A DNA stretch of 58,400 nucleotides. Origin: Gemmatimonadota bacterium. GTDB lineage: Bacteria; Gemmatimonadota; Gemmatimonadetes; Gemmatimonadales; Gemmatimonadaceae. The stretch is from positions 1 through 58,400 of the forward strand of contig JAQBYI010000019.1 in assembly GCA_027622655.1 (NCBI GenBank), given 5' to 3'. The position numbers were made by a program, and so were the translations under genes. The notes below the pieces were generated by a model. That model did no database searches, was not told the origin of the DNA, and worked only from the letters and a program-made list of their open reading frames with translations. The number at the start of each line of letters is the position of its first letter. Positions within the stretch are counted from its first letter, which is position 1. This document shows, piece after piece, positions 51,571-58,400 of this stretch.

Positions 51571-53183
51571 GTCCATCCACGCAACTCCGTTTCCGCAGCG
51601 TCGCGACGACGGCTGCATTGGTAGCCGCGATGACTGCTTTGGTCGGCGGCCCCGCGCGCGCGCAGGAGCGCGGCGATGCGGCCACGGCCAGCAAGATCAT
51701 GCAGGAGGCCACCGACCGTTCGCAGGTCATGGATCTGATGAGTTGGCTAACGGACGTTCATGGCCCGCGGCTGACCGGTTCGCCAATGGCCAAGGCAGCC
51801 GGCGACTGGGCCGTCAGCAAGATGAATGGCTGGGGCCTGTCGAACGTTGCGTATGAAACGTGGGGCCCCTTCGGACGAGGCTGGGAAGTCGAACGCTTCT
51901 CAGCTCAGGTCGTAGCGCCGACGGTCTTTCCCGTCATTGCCTATGCCAACGCGTGGAGTACCGGGACTGAGGGAGTCGCGACAGGTGAGGTCGTCCGCCT
52001 GACACTCGATTCGATGCCGGACCTCGCGGCGAATCGCGGCAAGTTGCGCGGCAAGTGGGTGATGTTGCAGGCCCCGCCCACCGTGACGGCACACTTTGAG
52101 CCCCAGGCGACTCGCCGCACGGATGCTGAGCTCGAAGCGATGGCCCGTGCCACGCCACCTGATCCGGCTGGCCGTGGCGGCCGTGGCGGCCGTGGTGGCC
52201 GTGGTGCACAAGGCGGGCGCGGAGGGCGCGGAGGCGGCGTCAATTTCGCCGCAGCACGCGCACAGTTCCTTGTCGATGAAGGAGCCCTCGGCCTGCTGAG
52301 TGGCGGCCGCGGCGACGGAGGAACGGTTTTTCTCGGGAACGGCGGGTCGCGCGCACCGAACGCCCCGAAGACGGTTCCGTCGATCACCGTATCGGCCGAA
52401 CATTATGGCCGCATCTGGCGCATGCTCGATCGAAATCAGAGCGTGCAGTTGCAGATTGAGGCGAAAGTCCGGTTTTACGATGGTGACGGCAACTCGTTCA
52501 ACATCATTGGCGAAATTCCCGGCACCGATCCCCGACTCAGGGACGAAGTCGTCATGATCGGCGCGCATTTCGATTCGTGGCACAGTGGAACTGGTGCGAC
52601 GGACAATGCAGCCGGCTCGGCGATCATGATGGAAGCGATGCGGGTGATCAAGACCCTTAACCTCAAGCCGCGTCGCACGATTCGCATCGGCCTGTGGACA
52701 GGTGAAGAGCAGGGATTGCTCGGTTCCCGTGCGTATGTTCGGCAGCACTTCGGGATGGCAGATTCTACCGGCCTGCACCCGACGCCCGACCATGACAAGT
52801 TCGACGTGTACTTCAACGTCGACAACGGGACCGGGAAGATTCGAGGCGTGTATCTCCAGGGCAACAGCGAGATCGCTCCAGTGTTCAATGCGTGGATGGC
52901 GCCGTTCAATGCCGGCGGAATGAAGACGCTGACGATCAACAACACAGGCGGCACCGATCACCTGTCGTTCGACGCGGTTGGCCTTCCGGGCTTCCAGTTC
53001 ATTCAGGACGGGGTCGAGTACAACTCGCGGACGCACCATTCAAATCAGGACGTCTACGAGCGCGTGCAGGAAGACGACATGAAGTGGAACGCAGGCGTTG
53101 TTGCCGCATTCGCGTGGCAGGCCGCCCAGCGAGACGGGAAAGTCCCGCGCAAGGCACCGCCTGGACCGCGCGTCGTTCCCTGA
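51567..53183 (+). CDS. Secreted M28-family metallopeptidase with a PA-type insert
   Basis: A signal peptide (ATTAALVAAMTALVGGPARAQ) precedes a PA-like insert containing a Gly/Arg tract (AGRGGRGGRGGRGAQGGRGG, about 205-225). The catalytic domain has the full M28 zinc set: His in MIGAHFDSW, bridging Asp in GATDNAAGSAIM, the Glu pair in WTGEEQGLLGS, Asp in YFNVDNGTG, and the last His in THHSNQDVYE. It is a co-catalytic di-zinc aminopeptidase or carboxypeptidase, acting outside the cytoplasm. The length of 538 residues is typical for PA-containing members. It overlaps lolA by 4 bp and is followed by a hairpin. Confidence 0.93.
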   Translation: MSPSTQLRFRSVATTAALVAAMTALVGGPARAQERGDAATASKIMQEATDRSQVMDLMSWLTDVHGPRLTGSPMAKAAGDWAVSKMNGWGLSNVAYETWGPFGRGWEVERFSAQVVAPTVFPVIAYANAWSTGTEGVATGEVVRLTLDSMPDLAANRGKLRGKWVMLQAPPTVTAHFEPQATRRTDAELEAMARATPPDPAGRGGRGGRGGRGAQGGRGGRGGGVNFAAARAQFLVDEGALGLLSGGRGDGGTVFLGNGGSRAPNAPKTVPSITVSAEHYGRIWRMLDRNQSVQLQIEAKVRFYDGDGNSFNIIGEIPGTDPRLRDEVVMIGAHFDSWHSGTGATDNAAGSAIMMEAMRVIKTLNLKPRRTIRIGLWTGEEQGLLGSRAYVRQHFGMADSTGLHPTPDHDKFDVYFNVDNGTGKIRGVYLQGNSEIAPVFNAWMAPFNAGGMKTLTINNTGGTDHLSFDAVGLPGFQFIQDGVEYNSRTHHSNQDVYERVQEDDMKWNAGVVAAFAWQAAQRDGKVPRKAPPGPRVVP

Positions 53184-53200
53184 GTAAACGCAGTGGGCTG

Positions 53201-53234
53201 GCCCGGGCGAGGCGTCACTGCGCCCTGCCCGGGC
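53201..53234. terminator. Hairpin between convergent genes
   Basis: GCCCGGGC (53201-53208) pairs with GCCCGGGC (53227-53234), enclosing GGCG/CGCC around a short loop. It sits between the M28 and S41 genes, without a T-tract. Confidence 0.5.
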
Positions 53235-53242
53235 TCCTGTTA

Positions 53243-54844
53243 TCAGGTCCCGTCGTCTGCCGCCTGCATGCGTGAGACGCGCTTAATAAGCGCCTCTGCG
53301 GTTTCGACACCTTCGAGCAACGACAGCGCCCGTGCTACAAGGAGATCTGTGCGCACGGCGCGCTGCTGTGCGCCTGGAATCCCGAACGCGATGCGCGCGG
53401 CCTCTTGCCCCAGAACACGGTCAACAAGGTCGCGCACGTCATCGAACACCGCCCGCGGCACATCAACGCCGCGTGCCCGCAGTGTGCCGTACAACCCGTC
53501 GCGCATGGCCCTGTCGACCTCGAACAAGGGATCAGTGACGCGACCTGCCCGAATCAGCTGTCCGGCGTATTCGGTAAGTGCCTGGCGAAACGGTGTCACC
53601 CTCGTACCTATCGCGCGCACCCACGCGCGCTCGGCTATTATTGAAAGAACGCTGTCACCTGAGACAATGTCCGGGCGGATGCCTCCGCCGCCAGTCATCA
53701 CGCGGCCGCCGGCTGTGTGAAACACCGGGCGCGTGGTATCTGCGCCCGCGTCGGCCGTAACAACGGTATGCGGCCGCTCGATGCTGCGCCCCAGCGGCGT
53801 GTACCATCTCGCCGACGTCAGCTTCAGCCCGCCGCCATCGTCCAGCTGAAGCACGGCTTGTGCGCTTCCCTTCCCATATGTCTGGCGGCCCATGAGCAGC
53901 GCGCGATCGTGATCCTGCAGCGCACCAACCACAACCTCGGCGGCGCTCGCGGTATTGCCATTGACCAGCATCACCAGCGGACGACCGCCCCACGTCTGCG
54001 GCTCCTTGTCCACATACTCGACGTTCGAGGCCGCCAGCCAGCCGCGCGTGGATGCGATGCGTTGCCCCTTGTCGAGGAATAGCTCGGCGACGGCCACTCC
54101 CTGCGACAATAGTCCTCCGGGGTTGCCGCGGAGGTCGACCACGAACGCGCGCGCGCCAGCGGTCGTCAGCGAGTCCATGGTTCGCTGCACGTCGGCTGCA
54201 GTGGAATCGTTGAACATCGTGATGCCGAAATAGCCGACCCTGGCATTCAGAAGGGTGGCACGCGACACCGCGCTGACATGGATCTCGTCGCGCTCGACGC
54301 TCACTGGAATCCGCGCCTGCGCGCTCCCACGCTCGATTATGATCGAAAGCCTTGTCCCGGCCGCGCTACGTAGCGCCGCGCGCGCCTCGTCCGGCGTCAT
54401 GTCTCTCAGAGACTTGCCGTCGACATCAACAAGGCGGTCTCCGATCGTAATGCCGGCACGCTCGGCTGGCGTTCCGACGCGCACGAACGTGACCACGAGC
54501 CAGCCGTCACGTCGGTCGAGCGACATCCCCACGCCAGAATATGTTCCGGCGGTGGCTTCGCGCAGGCGTTCTAGACGCCGCGCGTCAAGGTACTCCGAGC
54601 TGGGGTCGCCCAGCTGCGCGACGAGCCCCATCGCCGCCCGGCGAAACAGCTCATCGGTCTCAATCGAATCCACCCACGATCGCTCGACACGGTTCAGTAC
54701 GGTCTCAAACAACCGACGCCCGTCGGTCGCGCTGAGTGCAGGCGGTTCATCGCCGCGCCGAATGCCGCGCCACATGAGCAACGCGCCAGCCGCGATTCCG
54801 GCGCCGAGCGCAATCCCCGCGAGGACGTAGCGCCATCCCTTCAC
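53243..54844 (-). CDS. S41-family carboxyl-terminal processing protease with PDZ domain
   Basis: The GTG at 54844 overlaps the tmk stop (GTGA); the longer frame lies inside tmk. A membrane anchor or signal (YVLAGIALGAGIAAGALLMW) comes first. The N-terminal cap is FETVLNRVERSWVDSI and the PDZ domain is GTYSGVGMSLDRRDGWLVVTFV...GDRLVDVDGKSL. The S41 core is GYFGITMFNDSTAADVQ, VVDLRGNPGGLLSQGVAVAELFL. The catalytic Ser is in VNGNTASAAEVVVGAL and the Lys in GRQTYGKGSAQAVLQL. It is a periplasmic protease that trims or degrades envelope proteins. The length of 533 residues is normal. Confidence 0.94.
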   Translation of the reverse strand: MKGWRYVLAGIALGAGIAAGALLMWRGIRRGDEPPALSATDGRRLFETVLNRVERSWVDSIETDELFRRAAMGLVAQLGDPSSEYLDARRLERLREATAGTYSGVGMSLDRRDGWLVVTFVRVGTPAERAGITIGDRLVDVDGKSLRDMTPDEARAALRSAAGTRLSIIIERGSAQARIPVSVERDEIHVSAVSRATLLNARVGYFGITMFNDSTAADVQRTMDSLTTAGARAFVVDLRGNPGGLLSQGVAVAELFLDKGQRIASTRGWLAASNVEYVDKEPQTWGGRPLVMLVNGNTASAAEVVVGALQDHDRALLMGRQTYGKGSAQAVLQLDDGGGLKLTSARWYTPLGRSIERPHTVVTADAGADTTRPVFHTAGGRVMTGGGGIRPDIVSGDSVLSIIAERAWVRAIGTRVTPFRQALTEYAGQLIRAGRVTDPLFEVDRAMRDGLYGTLRARGVDVPRAVFDDVRDLVDRVLGQEAARIAFGIPGAQQRAVRTDLLVARALSLLEGVETAEALIKRVSRMQAADDGT

Positions 54845-55518
54845 GCGATCAGCTCCAGCCGTGCACCGTGCTCGGGAAGCTGCTCGGCCACGACCGCCGC
54901 AATGCGTTGCTCGACGTCGTCCGCGGTGCCCGCGGCATCGACCACTACGACCGGACCCGCCTCGGGATGGGTTGCTTGCCACTCGGATGTCGCGAACATC
55001 GCAAACGCCGATTCAACCCGGGCGTGAAACGCGTTGCCCGACTGCTCCATGCGGTCGAACGGGCCGCGATTCGTGGCTCGCGCCATTCCGTCGGCGAACG
55101 GCAGTGTCAACAGAACCGTGAGATCGGGAACAACTCCACCCGTCGCCGCGCGATTTGCCGCAATGACGTCAACTTCCGGCAGGCCCCGACCGGACACCTG
55201 ATAGGCGTACGTAGACAAGAAGAACCGATCGAGAAGCACGACCGATCCGGCATCGAGCTCGGGGCGAACGGCGGTCGCGACGAGTTCGGCCCGCGACGCC
55301 ATGAACAAGAGTGCCTCGGTGCGTGAGTCGAGCGACATTGCGGGATCGAGCAGCACCTCGCGAATGCGGTCGCCGGCGGCGGTTCCGCCCGGCTCTCTGA
55401 ACGAACGACACGTCACACCAGCACGGGTAAGGCGTGCCTCAAGCCGACGGAGTTGGGTGGACTTCCCCGCTCCCTCAACGCCCTCGAATACGACGAGCCG
55501 ACCCACGGCACTTGTCAC
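54841..55518 (-). CDS. tmk: Thymidylate kinase
   Basis: Phosphorylates dTMP to dTDP. The P-loop is LVVFEGVEGAGKSTQLRRLEARL. SFREPGGTAAGDRIREVLLD is the dTMP-binding DRX-type segment, and VVLLDRFFLSTYAYQVSGRGL is the next conserved block. The LID region carries TNRGPFDRME. The length of 225 residues is normal. It lies between ylbF-like and the S41 gene and shares a 4-bp overlap with the latter. Confidence 0.96.
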   Translation of the reverse strand: MTSAVGRLVVFEGVEGAGKSTQLRRLEARLTRAGVTCRSFREPGGTAAGDRIREVLLDPAMSLDSRTEALLFMASRAELVATAVRPELDAGSVVLLDRFFLSTYAYQVSGRGLPEVDVIAANRAATGGVVPDLTVLLTLPFADGMARATNRGPFDRMEQSGNAFHARVESAFAMFATSEWQATHPEAGPVVVVDAAGTADDVEQRIAAVVAEQLPEHGARLELIA

Positions 55519-55525
55519 AGAAAGA

Positions 55526-55879
55526 TCACCCCAGCGTAATGATTGAGCTGGCAGCCCCCTTCTTTATACCCTCAAGAATCCACTGGTTCACCTGAACCAT
55601 GATTTTGTCAAAGTTCTCGTTGGCTACCATCACCCGCTGGTACGTGCCGTTGACCTGAACCTGGCTGAGCAGTCCGTCGAGCTCTTTCTCCATTTCGGCT
55701 GTCGGTTGCTCGCCGCGGGACAGCGATTGCTGAGCCGCGTGGCGGAGCTGCTCCATTTTTTCGAGCAGCGCCACAGCCTCCTTGTCGTCGTTCAGCGCGT
55801 CGCTGGCGCGCTTTACGGCTTGGTATTCCGGCGTCTGGCCGATGAGACGGCCGAGTTCGATTGCGCGTTCGTTCAGCAT
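55526..55879 (-). CDS. YlbF/YmcA-family protein
   Basis: A small all-helical protein (117 residues). MLNERAIELGRLIGQTPEYQAVKRASDALNDDKEAVALLEKMEQL has the LGxxIxxxxEYxxxxxAxxxxxxD pattern of YlbF/YmcA. A linker and two more helices follow, ending FDKIMVQVNQWILEGIKKGA. In Firmicutes the relatives form the Y-complex that guides RNase Y; RNase Y is not seen here, so that role is only suggested. It lies 7 bp upstream of tmk and 9 bp after prmC. Confidence 0.8.
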   Translation of the reverse strand: MLNERAIELGRLIGQTPEYQAVKRASDALNDDKEAVALLEKMEQLRHAAQQSLSRGEQPTAEMEKELDGLLSQVQVNGTYQRVMVANENFDKIMVQVNQWILEGIKKGAASSIITLG

Positions 55880-55888
55880 CAGTCGCAG

Positions 55889-56764
55889 TTACCGTGAAGA
55901 TCGACGGGCCACGAGAAAGCGGTCGCGTCCCGTCAGGTCTGGCCGGACATCGACATCGCTCCACCGGCCGTCGGTTTCCGCGCGGCTCCGCGCCTCAGCG
56001 GCGCGCCGCGCGTCGATCTCAATCAACAAAAACCCGCCGGGATCGACCACATCGGCCGCGCCGGCCACAAGGCGGTCGATCGCCTCCATTCCGTCGTCCC
56101 CGGAAAAAAGCGCCAAATGCGGCTCCCAGTCTCGGACGGCGGCGGGAAGTGCGGCTCCTTCGTGGTTCGCAATATAGGGCGGGTTGGACACTACCGCCGT
56201 CACGGTTTCGCCGCACAGCGCTTCGAGCAAATCACCGTGTCTGAACACCACGCGTGCCCGCCTGTCTTCCGGAATAGCCGCAAGGTTTGATCGCGCCACA
56301 TCAAGCGCGTCCGCCGATGAGTCGGTCGCGATAATCCGCTCAAAATCGCCCTCTCCAGCGAGAGCGAGCGCAATCGCTCCGGAGCCGGTGCCGATGTCGG
56401 CGATCAGGCCGCGGCCGCCGGTCACGCCGAGAGCGAGGTCGACGAGCAGCTCGGTTTCCGGACGCGGAATGAGCACCCGTTTGTCCACGCGTAGCGTCAG
56501 GTGGCGGAACGCGGCGTTGCCGACAGCATACGCGAACGGCATTCCAAGGGCGATCTTCGCCGCCGCGGCATGAAGCATGTCAACCGTGCTCGCATCGATC
56601 GCGTCGTCACGATGGGCCGTGGGCCAGAAGCGCTGTCGATCGAGCACCGCCGCGATCAGATCGCGCGCGCCACCACGGTCAGGCGGAACGCCGGCACCGC
56701 CGAGGCGCTGCGCGAGGTCATCCATCACTGCGCCGATTGTGTTTTCGGACAACGGCTGGCTCAC
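55889..56764 (-). CDS. prmC: Peptide chain release factor N5-glutamine methyltransferase
   Basis: Methylates the GGQ glutamine of release factors, and prfA lies directly upstream. The N-terminal helical domain is followed by FAYAVGNAAFRHLTLRVDKRVLIPRPETELLVDLAL (the PrmC signature), ADIGTGSGAIALALA (SAM site) and the catalytic VVSNPPYIANHE. The GTG at 56764 yields the usual N-terminal length (291 residues); a TTG at 56833 would add 23 residues without family support. There are 90 bp to the prfA stop. Confidence 0.94.
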   Translation of the reverse strand: MSQPLSENTIGAVMDDLAQRLGGAGVPPDRGGARDLIAAVLDRQRFWPTAHRDDAIDASTVDMLHAAAAKIALGMPFAYAVGNAAFRHLTLRVDKRVLIPRPETELLVDLALGVTGGRGLIADIGTGSGAIALALAGEGDFERIIATDSSADALDVARSNLAAIPEDRRARVVFRHGDLLEALCGETVTAVVSNPPYIANHEGAALPAAVRDWEPHLALFSGDDGMEAIDRLVAGAADVVDPGGFLLIEIDARRAAEARSRAETDGRWSDVDVRPDLTGRDRFLVARRSSR

Positions 56765-56854
56765 GGTGCGCGGCGGAACGCCGACCGCGCTGCGATGTGG
56801 GCGCGACTGTCGGCCTTGAGCAGCAAACCACAAACCGTATGCGATGCCCAGACG

Positions 56855-57925
56855 TTACTCGCTACCACCGAGCTTCTCCTCAACGTCGGCCAGCTTGAGC
56901 GCGTCGATGATCGCACCGATCTCGCCGTTCATCACGCCGGGGAGGTTGTGGGTGGTGTAGTTGATCCGATGGTCCGTGACGCGACTCTGCGGATAGTTGT
57001 AGGTCCGGATCTTTGCCGAACGATCCCCAGTGCTCACTTGCGATCGTCGCAGCCGCGATCGCTCGGCCTCCTGCTCAGCGATTCTGGCGTCGAGAAGGCG
57101 CGCGCGCAGCACTTCCATGGCCTTGAGTTTGTTTTGTAGTTGGCTCTTCTGGTCCTGCTGCGACACCACGAGCCCAGTTGGGAGGTGAGTGATTCGCACG
57201 GCACTGTCGGTGGTATTCACGCTCTGACCGCCGGGTCCGCTCGCGCGAAAGACGTCGATTCGCAGATCTTTGTCTTCGATCCTGACGTCGATTTCCTCTG
57301 CCTCCGGAAGCACGGCTACTGTTGCCGCCGACGTGTGTATTCGGCCCTGAGCCTCGGTTTCCGGCACGCGCTGCACGCGATGCACTCCGCTCTCCCATCG
57401 CATGCCACCGAACGCGCTCGCCCCCAAGACTTTGAAGATCACTTCCTTCACGCCGCCAAGCGTTCCGTCGGACATCGAGATCAGCTCGATTTTCCAGCCC
57501 AAACGCTCGATGTACCGGCTGTACATACGCCACAGGTCTGCGGCAAACAACGCGGCTTCGTCGCCGCCGGTGCCCGCCCGGAGCTCCACGATGCAGTTGC
57601 GGTCGTCGAGCGGGTCTCTCGGAATCAGTAGCGGTTTGAGCGCCTCTTCCTGGGCCAGAATCGCCGGTTCAAGGCGTTCGATCTCGGCCGCCGCTTCCGC
57701 AGCCATCTCGGCGTCGTCGGAGTCCGCCAGTTCGCGTGTCGATTCGAGTTCGGAGTCGAGCTTCGCCAGGATTGCGGCGCGTTCGACGACGTCCGCGAGG
57801 CGCCGGTGCTCGCGCCCCAGTGAAGCCATCAGCTTCGCGTCGCGGACCGTCTTGGGTTCGAGAAGCTCTCGTTCGACGGCCGCCGCGCGACTGATTGAGT
57901 CGGCGAGAAGGTCGCGGAGCGCCAA
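56855..57925 (-). CDS. prfA: Peptide chain release factor 1
   Basis: Recognises UAA and UAG. The GGQ motif is in DVFRASGPGGQSVNTTDSAVRITHLPTGLVV. The tripeptide anticodon position reads PET within HRVQRVPETEAQGRIHTS, the RF1 (P-x-T) rather than RF2 (SPF) form. VELRAGTGGDEAALFAADLWRMYSRY and RSAKIRTYNYPQSRVTDHRIN are also standard. The length of 356 residues is normal. The start is a TTG at 57925, 3 bp after the rpmE stop, with only a weak ribosome binding site. Confidence 0.97.
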   Translation of the reverse strand: MALRDLLADSISRAAAVERELLEPKTVRDAKLMASLGREHRRLADVVERAAILAKLDSELESTRELADSDDAEMAAEAAAEIERLEPAILAQEEALKPLLIPRDPLDDRNCIVELRAGTGGDEAALFAADLWRMYSRYIERLGWKIELISMSDGTLGGVKEVIFKVLGASAFGGMRWESGVHRVQRVPETEAQGRIHTSAATVAVLPEAEEIDVRIEDKDLRIDVFRASGPGGQSVNTTDSAVRITHLPTGLVVSQQDQKSQLQNKLKAMEVLRARLLDARIAEQEAERSRLRRSQVSTGDRSAKIRTYNYPQSRVTDHRINYTTHNLPGVMNGEIGAIIDALKLADVEEKLGGSE

Positions 57926-57928
57926 GTG

Positions 57929-58144
57929 CTACGCGGTGGTCTTCTGCGGCTTCGCGTACTTCTGACGGAAACGCTCAACTCGCCCGGCGGTATCAACCAG
58001 GCGGAGCTTGCCAGTGTAGAACGGATGGCACGCGGCGCAAATGTCCGTGTGAATCGCGGCCTGAGTTGAACGCGTCTGGAAGTTGTTCCCGCAGGCGCAC
58101 TGCACGGTGGCCGTAGCGTAAACGGGATGGATGTCGGCTTTCAT
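57929..58144 (-). CDS. rpmE: 50S ribosomal protein bL31 (zinc-binding form)
   Basis: A 71-residue C+ type bL31: [27 protein letters not shown], with CAC and later [28 protein letters not shown] providing the four-Cys zinc site. It bridges the two ribosomal subunits. It is the first gene of the rpmE-prfA-prmC-ylbF-tmk-S41 run, with a promoter-like sequence 40 bp upstream. Confidence 0.97.
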   Translation of the reverse strand: MKADIHPVYATATVQCACGNNFQTRSTQAAIHTDICAACHPFYTGKLRLVDTAGRVERFRQKYAKPQKTTA

Positions 58145-58183
58145 CGAATGCCTCGAAAATGACAGATCTTGGGCGAGCCAATC

Positions 58184-58212
58184 AATATAGTGCGACGGAG
58201 CCCGCGCTTCAA
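58184..58212 (-). promoter_or_regulatory. Probable sigma-70-type promoter of rpmE
   Basis: On the reverse strand TTGAAG (58212-58207) and TATATT (58189-58184) are separated by exactly 17 bp. Transcription would start about 33 nt before the rpmE ATG. It matches the sigma-70 consensus better than any other site found here. Confidence 0.6.
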
Positions 58213-58250
58213 GTCTCCAACGGGTTGCGGCGCAACGGCTTACGCAGCCT

Positions 58251-58400
58251 CTATATCGGAAGCCAGTAGCTCAGCTTGATGGCAAAGAGGTTGTCGCCCC
58301 CTGCCCTGGTCGTTCGGAACAGATCGCCAGCGGTTGTTCTGCCTCAGTTGAAATGTGACTCCTACGCGCTCCATTCTTTGGAGCAAGGAGGAGTACATGA
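58251..58400 (-). pseudogene. C-terminal end of an outer-membrane protein, frameshifted; rest outside the window
   Basis: Reverse-strand frame from the edge reads YSSLLQRMERVGVTFQLRQNNR. After removing one T near 58329 it continues [25 protein letters not shown] and a TAG at 58253-58251. Alternating hydrophobic strands and an aromatic-rich last strand fit an outer-membrane beta-barrel C-terminus. As written, neither frame gives a complete product. The fragment is too short for a family name. Confidence 0.5.

Overview
The window looks like a chromosomal segment of a GC-rich Gram-negative bacterium, most probably a member of the Gemmatimonadota. This is inferred from gene content: DUF4159/DUF4175 proteins, a VPS10/BNR-type secreted protein, TolB-propeller and M28 secreted proteins, LolA, GTG/TTG starts and many 4-bp start/stop overlaps. 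I cannot name a species. Coding density is very high and no gap longer than about 200 bp lacks a gene.

Layout. 1-869: the end of a tyrosine integrase broken by an in-frame stop, followed by tRNA-Ser(GCU). 1057-3188 (+): gltX and a LexA-like repressor whose Ser-Lys protease dyad is lost. 3178-16262 (-): a tightly overlapping run comprising an unknown protein, rsmI, DUF4159, DUF4175, a TPR protein, a secreted 'asparagine synthetase B-like' protein, a JAB-DinG helicase fusion, an FAH-family hydrolase and a membrane-anchored proline-rich protein. 16371-17726: trxA, methylmalonyl-CoA epimerase and a small lipoprotein. 17810-26662 (+): pdxJ, an HPt-like protein without its histidine, an LPG-synthase-like membrane protein, ispE, tRNA-Gln, prs, rplY, pth and ychF. 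Between pth and ychF sits a reverse-strand four-helix-bundle gene bracketed by inverted arrays of 7-bp repeats.

26710-32847 (-): a lasso-peptide biosynthetic cluster. It has a PqqD-like B1, a B2 leader peptidase (frameshifted), an asparagine-synthase-like cyclase, a PRMT-like methyltransferase (frameshifted), a 56-residue precursor, an HPr-kinase-like peptide kinase and a nucleotidyltransferase. B1, B2 and the cyclase would cut the leader and close the ring. The kinase, nucleotidyltransferase and methyltransferase would decorate the peptide. No exporter is present in the window.

33049-35140 (+): ribosomal operon rpsF-rpsR-DUF2232-rplI with a terminator hairpin. 35286-46529 (+): rsfS, a very large protease/TolB-propeller/beta-barrel protein, a terminator, two SPOR-type proteins, smc and a secreted FlgD-like protein. 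46674-49748 (-): the BNR/VPS10 protein. 49805-53183 (+): aroF, lolA and an M28 peptidase. 53243-58144 (-): S41 protease, tmk, a YlbF-like protein, prmC, prfA and rpmE. The right edge holds the frameshifted C-terminus of an outer-membrane protein.

Cross-cutting patterns: degenerate 7-bp repeat arrays at intergenic sites, in-frame 12- or 15-bp minisatellites in protein tails and one signal peptide, and five gene disruptions (three frameshifts, two in-frame stops).
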